The notes under the pieces are model-generated. The model did no database searches. It was given only the letters and a program-made list of their open reading frames with translations, and was not told the DNA's origin. This document shows positions 1 to 8,145 of a stretch of 64,000 nucleotides of DNA, piece by piece. Positions within the stretch are counted from its first letter, which is position 1; each line of letters opens with the position of its first letter. The position numbers and the translations under genes are program-made. Origin of the DNA: Ancylothrix sp. D3o. GTDB lineage: Bacteria > Cyanobacteriota > Cyanobacteriia > Cyanobacteriales > Oscillatoriaceae. The stretch lies in NCBI RefSeq assembly GCF_025370775.1, contig NZ_JAMXEX010000005.1:124001-188000 (forward strand). Direction: 5' to 3'.

Positions 1-60
1 GGTTTTTGGATTCATTGTTAAAACACGCAAACAAACTTAACAAAAAAAATGAGTGAAAAT

Positions 61-74
61 TTGATTTAAGTCAA
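61..74 (+). promoter_or_regulatory. FNR/CRP-type operator upstream of hcp
   Basis: The sequence TTGAT-N4-GTCAA matches nine of the ten fixed bases of the FNR consensus TTGAT-N4-ATCAA. Its centre lies about 67 bases before the hcp start. A weak -10-like CATACA at 96-101 would put the transcription start about 41 bases downstream of the box centre, the classical activator position. The CRP/FNR-family protein that would bind it is not in the window, so function is inferred. Confidence 0.45.
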
Positions 75-134
75 GGCGACGACAGGGGGGCCGGTCATAC
101 AGTGAGGGTAACAAGAAAAAAAGAGGAAATTGAC

Positions 135-1778
135 ATGATGTTTTGTAGCCAATGTGAGCAAACTGCCAAAGAAGACGCCTGCTTAGTATCAGGTGCCTGC
201 GGAAAAAGCCCCGAAGTTGATGCACTCCAAGATTTACTCACATATACTTTACGCGGTTTAGGACAAGTGGCGCTGGCGGCTCGCCGGTATGGCATTATTA
301 ACCCAGAAGCCGATGCCTTCACAGCAGAAGCGCTTTTTTCTACCCTAACAAACGTCAATTTTGATGCTCAAAGATTTGTTGAATATATTTATCGATCCCT
401 CGAATTAAGGGAAACTTTAAAAACCCAACTTTTGACCATTGTACCAGCAATTACATTTCCAGAAAAAGCAGCAAATTTTATTCCGGCAACCACATTAGAA
501 GCCCTAAGACAACAAGGCAGAGATGTCGAGTTAGAATTTATCTCAAGTTCTGGGCAAAATATCGATATTTTCTCTCTTAAACTTACTGTAATTTACGGCC
601 TCAAAGGTATTTCTGCGTACGCTTACCACGCCAAAGTTTTAGGCCAAGAAAGCACGGAAGTATATACATTTTTCTATGAGGCTTTAACTCAGCTTGAGCG
701 CAATGATTTAACATTGCAAGATTGGGTAGCTTTGGCGTTAAAAGTTGGCGAAGTTAATTATAAAGCCATGCAGCTTTTGGATGCCGGAAACACAGAAACC
801 TACGGTCATCCTGTCCCCACACCAGTGCCATTAAATGCCAGAAAAGGCAAAGCCATTTTAGTTTCAGGTCACGATCTCAAAGACTTAGAAGAATTGCTGA
901 AACAAACCACCGGCAAAGGCATTGATATCTACACACATGGTGAAATGTTGCCGGCACATGGCTATCCAAAATTAAAAGAAAAATATCCCCATCTGTACGG
1001 ACATTATGGCAACGCTTGGCAAAATCAGACAACAGAATTTGCTGCTTTTCCCGGTGCCATTGTAATGACAACTAACTGCTTAATGCCACCCCGTGAAACT
1101 TATAAAAACCGAGTCTTTACCTTGGGGCCGGTGGGGTGGCCAGACATGGCACATTTAGAAAATAACGACTTCACCCCAGCCATAAATAAAGCTTTAGAAA
1201 TGCCTGGGTTTACAGCAGATGAAACACCGCGTCAAGTATTAACCGGCTTTGCACGCAATGCTGTTTTAGGAGTCGCCCCAGAAGTCATCAAAGCAGTTAA
1301 AGAAGGAGACATTCGCCACTTCTTTTTAATCGGTGGTTGCGATGGTGCAAAACCAACCCGCAACTACTACACAGAATTAGCTGAAAAAGTGCCAGAAGAT
1401 TGCGTTATTTTAACTTTAGGTTGTGGTAAATTCCGCTTTTTTGATAAAGACTTGGGCGACATTCATGGTATCCCCCGCTTGTTGGATGTAGGACAATGTA
1501 ATGATGCCTATTCTGCGGTGCAAATTGCCCTTGCTTTGGCGAATGCTTTTGAAGTTGGCGTAAATGATTTACCATTGTCGATGATTCTTTCTTGGTATGA
1601 ACAAAAAGCTGTTTCTGTGTTGCTGACGCTGCTTTATTTAGGAATTCAAAATATCCGCTTAGGCCCAACTTTGCCGGCGTTTATTACTCCAAATGTCTTT
1701 AAGTTACTCTCAGAAAATTATGGCCTTAAAGCAATCACAACTCCTGATGCTGACTTAGCCGCTTGTTTAGCTCATTAA
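135..1778 (+). CDS. hcp: hybrid cluster protein (hydroxylamine reductase / NO reductase type)
   Basis: Hcp is a cytoplasmic Fe-S-O cluster enzyme that reduces hydroxylamine and, in other bacteria, NO, so it belongs to nitrosative-stress defence. The N-terminal cysteines C4, C7, C16 and C22 give CX2CX8CX5C, the spacing of class I proteins that bind a cubane cluster. The hybrid-cluster cysteines are near 315 (TTNCLMPP), 402 (GGCDGAK), 430 (LGCGKF) and 455 (GQCNDA). At 547 residues it has the family length. I chose ATG at 135, preceded by AGAGGAAA, over a GTG at 102 that would add 11 unconserved residues. An FNR-like box lies upstream and a terminator hairpin downstream; the next gene encodes an Rrf2 regulator, the family of the Hcp regulator NsrR. 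Confidence 0.95.
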   Translation: MMFCSQCEQTAKEDACLVSGACGKSPEVDALQDLLTYTLRGLGQVALAARRYGIINPEADAFTAEALFSTLTNVNFDAQRFVEYIYRSLELRETLKTQLLTIVPAITFPEKAANFIPATTLEALRQQGRDVELEFISSSGQNIDIFSLKLTVIYGLKGISAYAYHAKVLGQESTEVYTFFYEALTQLERNDLTLQDWVALALKVGEVNYKAMQLLDAGNTETYGHPVPTPVPLNARKGKAILVSGHDLKDLEELLKQTTGKGIDIYTHGEMLPAHGYPKLKEKYPHLYGHYGNAWQNQTTEFAAFPGAIVMTTNCLMPPRETYKNRVFTLGPVGWPDMAHLENNDFTPAINKALEMPGFTADETPRQVLTGFARNAVLGVAPEVIKAVKEGDIRHFFLIGGCDGAKPTRNYYTELAEKVPEDCVILTLGCGKFRFFDKDLGDIHGIPRLLDVGQCNDAYSAVQIALALANAFEVGVNDLPLSMILSWYEQKAVSVLLTLLYLGIQNIRLGPTLPAFITPNVFKLLSENYGLKAITTPDADLAACLAH

Positions 1779-1797
1779 TACGCAGTTATTTTTAAAA

Positions 1798-1835
1798 AAA
1801 CACAGAGGATATACAGAAACAAGTCCTCTGTGTTT
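1798..1835 (+). terminator. terminator hairpin after hcp
   Basis: AAACACAGAGGA (1798-1809) pairs perfectly with TCCTCTGTGTTT (1824-1835) around a 14-base loop. A pyrimidine run ending in six T follows. It separates hcp from the Rrf2 gene. Confidence 0.75.
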
Positions 1836-1887
1836 CTCTTTTTTGAAAATTAAGATATGCTAGAGGCGTTGTGTTTTTACACCGGCC

Positions 1888-2331
1888 ATGAAACTCACCA
1901 CTCGCGGACATTACAGCGTTAAAGCTTTGCTTGATCTGACGATGCAAAAAAATAAAGGCCCCGTCTCTGTTCGCGCCATTGCCAAAAGGCAAGAAATACC
2001 GGCACCTTATTTAGAAAAACTGTTAATTGAAATGCGGCGGGCCGGTTTGGTAGAATCAGTACGCGGTTCCCAAGGTGGCTATCAGCTTGCCAAAAGGCCA
2101 AAGCATATTTCGTTAGGGCAAATTCTCGAAGCAGTTGGCGAAACCATTGAACCCCTACCCCGCCTTTCTGCTGATAGTGAACAGGCAGAAGATTGGGTGA
2201 CATTTACGGTTTGGAACAGGTTACACCAAAAAATTAAAGAAGCACTTTATAGCATTTCTTTAGAAGATTTATATTTTGATGCTCGCAGTTGGCAAGCTTC
2301 CCAAGGAGAGGAAGCCAGTTTTGTGATATAA
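1888..2331 (+). CDS. Rrf2-family transcriptional regulator without cysteines
   Basis: The protein is 147 residues with the Rrf2 winged-helix fold: an N-terminal MKLTTRGHYSVKALLDL motif, the recognition region VSVRAIAKRQEIPAPYLEKLL, and the wing VRGSQGGYQLA. Rrf2 proteins include the Fe-S sensors IscR and NsrR, which hold a [2Fe-2S] cluster with three cysteines. This protein has no cysteine at all, so it cannot bind such a cluster in the usual way. It lies between hcp and cbiB and could regulate either; neither is shown. The ATG directly follows an ACCGGCC and has no clear ribosome-binding site. Confidence 0.88.
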   Translation: MKLTTRGHYSVKALLDLTMQKNKGPVSVRAIAKRQEIPAPYLEKLLIEMRRAGLVESVRGSQGGYQLAKRPKHISLGQILEAVGETIEPLPRLSADSEQAEDWVTFTVWNRLHQKIKEALYSISLEDLYFDARSWQASQGEEASFVI

Positions 2332-2364
2332 ACTCTATTAAATATCAAACTAATTTTAAGAAAC

Positions 2365-3384
2365 GTGAGCCAAATATTACTGCATAATCTCTCTCTTTTA
2401 CCCCTAGCAGCCACTCTTGATTATGTGATAGGAGATCCTTGGGGATGGCCTCACCCTGTGCGCGTTATGGGTTGGTTTATCACACACTACACACAGCTTA
2501 TTTTTAAATTACCTATTTCTGAGAAAAATCGATTTTTTTCTGCATTCCGCCGGCTTGCTGGGATAATTTTAGGAATTAGTTTAATTTTCGGTTCTGGTTT
2601 TTTTGGTTGGGCGTTAATTTTCCTCAGCAACCGGCTTTCTCCTTGGTTAGGATTTTTGATTGAAATTATCCTTTTAGCTAGTTGTTTTGCTGGTCGGAGT
2701 TTGCGAAATGCTGCTGAAGATGTTTTACAACCACTTGCTGCTAAAGATATCATAACCGCCCGCCAAAAATTAAGTAATTATGTAGGAAGAGATACAGACA
2801 ATTTATCGGAAAACGAAATTTTAAGGGCTGTCTTAGAAACCGTTACAGAAAATGCCGTTGATGGCGTTCTTGCACCGCTATTTTATGCGATTATTGGCAG
2901 CTTTTTATTTGGGGCCGGTGGGATAGCTTTTGCCCTTGCTTATAAAGCCGCCAGCACCCTTGATTCAATGGTGGGTTACAAAACAGAACCCTACAAAGAT
3001 ATTGGCTGGTTTAGTGCCAAATTTGAAGATATTATCACCTGGTTTCCTTGCCGGTTGGCTGTTTGTACTCTCGGTTTAATTTCGGGAAAACTTTTCTATG
3101 TTTTGCAACTTTGTCAACGCGATGCTATTAAAGATCCAAGCCCTAATTCTGGCTGGAGTGAATGCACCTATGCCGCCATTTTAGGCGTGCAAGTTGGGGG
3201 GATTAATTATTACAAAGGCGAAATTAAAGAAAAACCGCTTTTAGGTGAGCCGGTTTCCCCGATCACTCCAGCAAAAATTCAGCAAGCTTTACAACTGACT
3301 CGAAATTGTTTTTTGCTGTGGTTATGTTTTAGCATGATTATCCACTTTTTGGCTGCCTACGATAATTTATTTAAAATAACGTAG
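2365..3384 (+). CDS. cbiB: adenosylcobinamide-phosphate synthase CbiB/CobD
   Basis: CbiB is an integral membrane enzyme that attaches aminopropanol (or its phosphate) to adenosylcobyric acid in cobalamin synthesis. The 339-residue sequence shows the family hallmarks: the N-terminal LDYVIGDPWGWPHPVRVMG, the central YVGRDTDNLSENEI followed by ETVTENAVDGVLAPLFY, the YKAASTLDSMVGYK segment, and the late LLGEPVSPITPAKI. Several hydrophobic helices are evident (near 67-90, 93-110, 170-190 and the C-terminus). Translation begins at GTG 2365, 33 bases after the Rrf2 stop, so the two may be co-transcribed. No other cobalamin gene is nearby. Confidence 0.93.
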   Translation: MSQILLHNLSLLPLAATLDYVIGDPWGWPHPVRVMGWFITHYTQLIFKLPISEKNRFFSAFRRLAGIILGISLIFGSGFFGWALIFLSNRLSPWLGFLIEIILLASCFAGRSLRNAAEDVLQPLAAKDIITARQKLSNYVGRDTDNLSENEILRAVLETVTENAVDGVLAPLFYAIIGSFLFGAGGIAFALAYKAASTLDSMVGYKTEPYKDIGWFSAKFEDIITWFPCRLAVCTLGLISGKLFYVLQLCQRDAIKDPSPNSGWSECTYAAILGVQVGGINYYKGEIKEKPLLGEPVSPITPAKIQQALQLTRNCFLLWLCFSMIIHFLAAYDNLFKIT

Positions 3385-3447
3385 GGGCCGGTTTCATAAA
3401 AAAGAATTGCATAATACCCTAGAGATCATTGATAAACCCGCCCCTAC
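3381..3447. repeat. imperfect inverted repeat, GTAGGGGC type
   Basis: GTAGGGGCCGGTTT (3381-3394) is matched by AAACCCGCCCCTAC (3434-3447) with one mismatch. The pair bounds a 67-base palindromic element just after cbiB. It resembles small non-autonomous palindromic repeats common in cyanobacterial spacers. Confidence 0.6.
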
Positions 3448-3566
3448 AAAGGCAACCGGCATCAACAGCCCCCAAACACCGATAAAATACTGAAATAATA
3501 AAAAAGCCCTGTCAACAAACAACAAATTACGGCATACTAAATAAATATCAAATCAGTTCTTTAATT

Positions 3567-4106
3567 ATGTCGCCAGAAATTGTAGAAATCTTAACAGAAG
3601 AAGAATTCCGCCGCACCCTCACGCGCATGGCATCGCAGATCATCGAAAAAGTTAGAGACCTCTCAAAACTCGTCCTACTTGGCATTTACACACGCGGTGT
3701 CCCCCTCGCACACCTGCTGGCACACCAAATACAAACCCTCGAACAAATAGAAGTCTCCGTCGGCGCTTTGGATATCACATTTTACCGTGATGATCTCGAC
3801 CAAATAGGTATGAGAACACCGGCAAAAAGCGAGATCCCCTTTGACTTGGCCGGCAAAACCGTAGTATTAGTTGATGATGTCATATACAAAGGTCGAACTG
3901 TCCGCGCTGCCCTCAACGCCGTCCACGAATACGGAAGACCCGAAGCCATTTATTTAGCCGTCCTGGTTGATCGTGGACACCGAGAATTACCCATTCACCC
4001 AGACTTCACCGGCAAAAAACTTCCCACCGCCAAAGAAGAACAAGTCAAAGTTTTTTTACAAGAACTAGATGGACGCGACGCTGTACAATTAATTCGGGCT
4101 AATTAG
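3567..4106 (+). CDS. pyrR: bifunctional pyr operon regulator / uracil phosphoribosyltransferase PyrR
   Basis: This is a 179-residue type I phosphoribosyltransferase. The PRPP-binding motif is [13 protein letters not shown] (about residues 108-120), and the [11 protein letters not shown] loop and [11 protein letters not shown] segment are typical of PyrR. In Gram-positive bacteria PyrR binds pyr mRNA to cause attenuation; in cyanobacteria usually only the uracil phosphoribosyltransferase activity or a regulatory role is inferred. No pyr gene or attenuator is visible beside it. The start at 3567 is the first ATG and fits the family N-terminus. Confidence 0.93.
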   Translation: MSPEIVEILTEEEFRRTLTRMASQIIEKVRDLSKLVLLGIYTRGVPLAHLLAHQIQTLEQIEVSVGALDITFYRDDLDQIGMRTPAKSEIPFDLAGKTVVLVDDVIYKGRTVRAALNAVHEYGRPEAIYLAVLVDRGHRELPIHPDFTGKKLPTAKEEQVKVFLQELDGRDAVQLIRAN

Positions 4107-4203
4107 TCATTTGTCATTAGTCATTTGTCATTGGTAAAACAACAAAAGACAAAGGGCTTTTGACAAATGATAAAGGACTTTTGACAAAGGACAAATGACA
4201 AAT
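4107..4203. repeat. heptamer repeat tract running into the fni start
   Basis: The spacer is built of imperfect seven-base units: first TCATTTG/TCATTAG, then the complementary form TGACAAA, TGATAAA, GGACTTT, TGACAAA, GGACAAA, TGACAAA. The two orientations can pair into a hairpin. The last unit supplies the ATG of fni. Confidence 0.85.
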
Positions 4204-5238
4204 ATCATTCCCCCAGAAACCCAAAACCGCAAAGCAGAACACCTGCGAATTTGCATCGAAGAAAACGTACAATTTCAAGACATCACCACCGGCCTTGAAA
4301 AGTACCGTTTTACTCACACTTGCTTACCCGAAATTAACCGCAGCGAAATTCACATTAGCACTCAATTTTTTAACAAAAAACTCAACGCACCCCTGCTCAT
4401 TTCTTCAATGACCGGCGGTACCGACTACGCCAAAACTATTAACTACAGACTCGCCGAAGTCGCCCAACATTATAAAATTGCAATGGGTGTAGGTTCCCAG
4501 CGCGTCGCCGTCGAAAACCCCGATGTGGAAAATACCTTTGATGTCCGAAAAGTTGCCCCCGATATATTGCTTTTTGCTAACCTTGGCGCAGTGCAACTTA
4601 ATTACACTTATGGTATCGAAGAATGCCGCCGGGTAGTTGATAGCCTCCAAGCAGATGCCTTAATTTTGCATATTAATCCCCTTCAAGAATGCGTCCAAAC
4701 CAACGGCGACACAAATTTTCGGGGATTGCTTGACAAAATCAGCAAAATATGCAGTGTGCTTGAGGTGCCGGTGATCGCCAAAGAAGTCGGAAACGGCATC
4801 TCCCCCGCAATGGCCCAAAAACTGATAGAAGCAGGAGTTAGCGCCATCGACGTTGCCGGTGCCGGGGGAACATCCTGGGCCAAAGTTGAAGGGGAACGGG
4901 CCAAAGATAGCAAACAACAGCGCCTCGGACAAACCTTTACCGACTGGGGAATTCCCACCGCCGAATGTATAACCGGCATCCGAACACATCACCCAAATAT
5001 CCCTCTGATAGCCTCTGGCGGCCTTAAAAACGGCTTAGACGTCGCCAAATGTATAGCATTAGGTGCAGACTTGGCCGGTTTGGCATGGGCCTTTTTGCAA
5101 GCCGCCGCCGAATCACCGGAAGCCTTACACAGTCTGACAGAGATACTTTTTGCAGAAATTACAACAGTATTATTTTGCACCGGCACTCTCAATCTTGAAG
5201 AGTTTAAACACGCAAATGCTCTACAGCGAGTAGGATAG
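4195..5238 (+). CDS. fni: type 2 isopentenyl-diphosphate delta-isomerase
   Basis: Fni is the FMN- and NAD(P)H-dependent isomerase interconverting IPP and DMAPP, used by cyanobacteria for isoprenoid (carotenoid, phytol, quinone) synthesis. The 347-residue TIM-barrel protein shows SSMTGG near the N-terminus, [14 protein letters not shown] with the catalytic glutamine, [10 protein letters not shown], and the phosphate-binding [24 protein letters not shown]. The first codons (MTN) are written by the heptamer repeat itself and no Shine-Dalgarno is visible. The conserved region begins at about residue 12 (RKAEHL), so this start is right or nearly so. Confidence 0.95.
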   Translation: MTNIIPPETQNRKAEHLRICIEENVQFQDITTGLEKYRFTHTCLPEINRSEIHISTQFFNKKLNAPLLISSMTGGTDYAKTINYRLAEVAQHYKIAMGVGSQRVAVENPDVENTFDVRKVAPDILLFANLGAVQLNYTYGIEECRRVVDSLQADALILHINPLQECVQTNGDTNFRGLLDKISKICSVLEVPVIAKEVGNGISPAMAQKLIEAGVSAIDVAGAGGTSWAKVEGERAKDSKQQRLGQTFTDWGIPTAECITGIRTHHPNIPLIASGGLKNGLDVAKCIALGADLAGLAWAFLQAAAESPEALHSLTEILFAEITTVLFCTGTLNLEEFKHANALQRVG

Positions 5239-5239
5239 A

Positions 5240-5270
5240 AGGTAATGGGTAATGGTGTATGGGTGAGGAG
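5240..5270. repeat. heptamer repeat GGTAATG
   Basis: Imperfect seven-base units (GGTAATG, GGTAATG, GTGTATG, GGTGAGG) follow the fni stop codon. This is a short example of the heptamer repeat class seen elsewhere in the window. Confidence 0.6.
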
Positions 5271-5298
5271 TTATTTTTGCGTCGTTTTGGGAATATTT

Positions 5299-5330
5299 AA
5301 CCGCAGATAAACGCAGATGAACGCAGATTA
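5299..5330. repeat. 10-mer ACGCAGATGA repeat
   Basis: Three head-to-tail units (ACCGCAGATA, AACGCAGATG, AACGCAGATT) occupy the spacer before sppA. It is one member of a family present at about nine spacers in this window. Confidence 0.85.
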
Positions 5331-5403
5331 TTGATTGGAAAGGATAAATAGTTACCTTACCAATTATCGGTTTTTGATTACTAATCACATAGAATGGAAA
5401 CTC

Positions 5404-7212
5404 ATGCGAGATTTTCTTAAATATACTTTTGCTAGTTTACTTGGCAACCTTCTGGGATTGGTGTTAATTTCTAGTTTTGGAATTGGCGGCTTAATTTTTC
5501 TCGCTATCAGCGCCGCTAACCGCGAAGAACCAGGCCCAAGAGTTGAAAATAAATCGATTTTAGTGTTTGATTTATCGCTGAATATTACTGATAGCCGGCC
5601 CAACTCCAGCACCGGCGAAGCCCTTCAGGAAGCACTCTCTGATGAAAACAGCGACTCCCTGACATTGCGAAGCGTTTTAGACAGCATAGATCGTGCCACC
5701 AAAGACAACCGAATTACCGGCATATTTTTACAAGGAACCACCACCGGCAACGCCAATGGTTTAGCCACATTGCGAGAAGTCAGAGAAGCCTTAGAACGGT
5801 TTAGAAATAGCGGTAAACCGATCTATGCTTATGATGAAGACTGGTCAGAAGGAGAATATTATCTTGCCTCCGTTGCCAACACAATTTACGTCAACCCCCT
5901 TGGCGCTTTAGAAATCAATGGATTTAGCACCCAAACCACATTTTTTGCCGGTGCCTTAGAAAAATTTGGTGTTGGTGTACAAGTCGTGCGCGTCGGCAAA
6001 TATAAATCAGCCGTCGAACCCTTTGAACGCACCCAAATGAGTCCAGAAAACAGACAACAAACCCAAAAACTTTTAAACGATCTTTGGGGAGAATATCGCG
6101 CCACCGTCGGCAAATCTCGGCAACTCACGCCGCAACAAGTCCAGCAAATTGCAGATAGCCAAGGCGTCTTTATGCCAAAAGATGCCCAAAAGCGCAAACT
6201 TGTTGATAAAGTCGCCTACTTTGATGAAGTTACCAGCGAACTTAAAAAAATCAGCGGCAAAGAAGACGACGACCAAAATTTCCGCCAAATTCCCATCACT
6301 ACCTACGCCAAAGTTGGTGAAAATCAACGAATTTCTGCCGGCAGTTCTAACCGCATCGCCGTAATTTATGCGGAAGGCGAAATCGTTGATGGGCAAGGCA
6401 CTGGGCGCTCTGTGGGCGGCGACAGGCTCTCCAAACAATTGCGCCGGTTACGATTAGATAAAAATATCAAAGCCGTTGTCTTGCGCGTCAACAGCCCAGG
6501 GGGAAGCGCCACCGCATCAGAAGTCATTCTCCGAGAAGTAAAACTCACCCGCAAAGTTAAGCCGGTTGTCGTTTCAATGGGAAATCTTGCCGCCTCTGGC
6601 GGATATTGGATCTCCACCGATGCTAACCAAATTTTTGCCGAACCCAATACAATTACCGGCAGTATTGGTGTTTTTGGATTATTGCCTAATATTCAAAAAA
6701 TTGCCAATAATAACGGCATTAATTGGGATGTGGTAAAAACGGGCCGGTATGCAGACGCTCAAAGCAGCATTCGTCCCAAAACCGAACAAGAACTTGCCCT
6801 TTATCGCAAAGTCGTTCAAGAAATTTATGAGCAATTTCTCACCAAAGTAGCCGAATCTCGAAACCTCTCCAAACAAAGCGTCGCTCAAATTGCCCAAGGT
6901 CGAGTTTGGTCAGGTTTAGAAGCCAAAAAAATCGGTTTAGTTGATCAAATTGGCGGCATCCAAGATGCCATCGCCGAAGCCGCAAAAATTGCTAAATTGG
7001 AAAAATGGGAAATTGACGAATATCCCAAAACCCGAAGTTTAGAAGAGCGAATTCTTGAAAAATTCATCGGAGTAAAAACAACTCCCCCAAACCCTCCAGA
7101 CATGATTACTGCCGAGTGGCAAAAATTCCAAAAAGAGTTAGAAATTATCAGCAATTTAAACGATCCTAAAGGCATTTATGCCCGTTTACCGTTTAATTTT
7201 CGCGTTGAATAA
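5404..7212 (+). CDS. sppA: signal peptide peptidase SppA, 67-kDa type
   Basis: SppA is a membrane-anchored Ser/Lys protease that degrades signal peptides; in cyanobacteria it has also been linked to light acclimation. The protein is 602 residues with an N-terminal membrane helix (about residues 9-33) and two tandem S49 domains, as in the long Gram-negative form. The general-base lysine is in VGKYKSAVEPF (K201) and the nucleophile serine in NLAASGGYW (S398), matching the E. coli K209/S409 arrangement. I chose ATG 5404; an upstream TTG at 5335 would add 23 residues lacking family features and starts next to the 10-mer repeat. Confidence 0.95.
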   Translation: MRDFLKYTFASLLGNLLGLVLISSFGIGGLIFLAISAANREEPGPRVENKSILVFDLSLNITDSRPNSSTGEALQEALSDENSDSLTLRSVLDSIDRATKDNRITGIFLQGTTTGNANGLATLREVREALERFRNSGKPIYAYDEDWSEGEYYLASVANTIYVNPLGALEINGFSTQTTFFAGALEKFGVGVQVVRVGKYKSAVEPFERTQMSPENRQQTQKLLNDLWGEYRATVGKSRQLTPQQVQQIADSQGVFMPKDAQKRKLVDKVAYFDEVTSELKKISGKEDDDQNFRQIPITTYAKVGENQRISAGSSNRIAVIYAEGEIVDGQGTGRSVGGDRLSKQLRRLRLDKNIKAVVLRVNSPGGSATASEVILREVKLTRKVKPVVVSMGNLAASGGYWISTDANQIFAEPNTITGSIGVFGLLPNIQKIANNNGINWDVVKTGRYADAQSSIRPKTEQELALYRKVVQEIYEQFLTKVAESRNLSKQSVAQIAQGRVWSGLEAKKIGLVDQIGGIQDAIAEAAKIAKLEKWEIDEYPKTRSLEERILEKFIGVKTTPPNPPDMITAEWQKFQKELEIISNLNDPKGIYARLPFNFRVE

Positions 7213-7246
7213 ACGTAGAGGCTTCCCCCCTCTAGCGCAGGCGTCC

Positions 7247-7312
7247 CCAGTGGCGCAGGCGTCTCGCCTGCGATTATTGTGCCAAAAGCAGGCGGGACGC
7301 CTGCACCACTGG
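7247..7312. repeat. double-hairpin GCAGGCG element
   Basis: Two perfect hairpins lie side by side: CGCAGGCG/CGCCTGCG (7254-7261 with 7265-7272) and GCAGGCG/CGCCTGC (7288-7294 with 7298-7304). They are enclosed by an outer stem, CCAGTGG (7247-7253) with CCACTGG (7306-7312). The whole can form a four-way cruciform between the convergent sppA and regulator genes. It may also end transcription, but there is no T-run. Confidence 0.7.
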
Positions 7313-7354
7313 TGATTGCTGTGATTGCTGCGATTGCCCGCCCCACACTAATAA

Positions 7355-8032
7355 CTAATGACCACTAACTCGATACGCACACCGGCGATCACCCTGCATA
7401 ATATGTTCCACTCGTTCCACAGAAACCGCCGGCCCCAACAAAGTTTTAAAAACCTCCAACTCAGACCGGCATAACAAATTACAATTTTTGGCCGCAGAAG
7501 AAATCGGACAATGATTTTCTACCAAAAGCACACTACGATCCGACAATTCAATCATCTCCGCCATATAGCCTTCTTGATTGCGAAACTGCGCCAACAAAGC
7601 CACTTTTTCCCGCCAATTTCCACTTTTTCCTAACGTTTCTAACCGCAAAGAATAATTTTGAATTTGCCTTAAAGTTCTTTCAGCCAGCAACTTTTCCAAC
7701 CCCGACTCACCAAAAAGTACCTCCACACCTCGCAACAAATCCACCATCAAATCGCCATGAGAATCGGGGAAAAAATGCCGGCATTCCTCCGTTAATTGCC
7801 ATAACTTCACCGGCCGGCCTTGCGGACGCCTCTCCTCCTCATAAGTCACCCAATGCTCAGCCTGTAACACCTGTAAATGTTGACGTACAGCCATAGGTGT
7901 CACCTGTAAATGTTCCGCCAGCGCCGTCGCTGTTTGGGCTCCTTGCATTTTCAATAGGCGTAAAATTTGACTTTTTGCTTTTTGCTTATCGTCCATAGTT
8001 TTTTTTAAAATTAACCAACTTTCTTTAAACAT
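7355..8032 (-). CDS. SufR-like winged-helix regulator with C-terminal cysteine cluster
   Basis: The 225-residue protein has an N-terminal ArsR/DeoR-type winged helix (about residues 17-80: ILRLLKMQGAQTATALAEHL, VTPMAVRQHLQVL, GRPVKLWQLT). Its C-terminal domain carries cysteines in ENHCPISSAAKNCNLLCRSE and a last one in GDRRCAYRV. This layout matches the SufR family, which binds an Fe-S cluster and represses sufBCDS. No suf gene is near, so the target is unknown and it may be a SufR paralogue. Met13 (7996) is an alternative start; neither start has a convincing ribosome-binding site. Confidence 0.8.
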   Translation of the reverse strand: MFKESWLILKKTMDDKQKAKSQILRLLKMQGAQTATALAEHLQVTPMAVRQHLQVLQAEHWVTYEEERRPQGRPVKLWQLTEECRHFFPDSHGDLMVDLLRGVEVLFGESGLEKLLAERTLRQIQNYSLRLETLGKSGNWREKVALLAQFRNQEGYMAEMIELSDRSVLLVENHCPISSAAKNCNLLCRSELEVFKTLLGPAVSVERVEHIMQGDRRCAYRVSGH

Positions 8033-8145
8033 AGCTTGCCCGAAAAACTTTTAAAAGTATCATTTATAACGACTGGTGATTAAGGATAGGCAAGAAATGA
8101 GGTTTAAAAAAAGCCGGCTTCTTCAAAAAACCGGCCTCTACTCCC

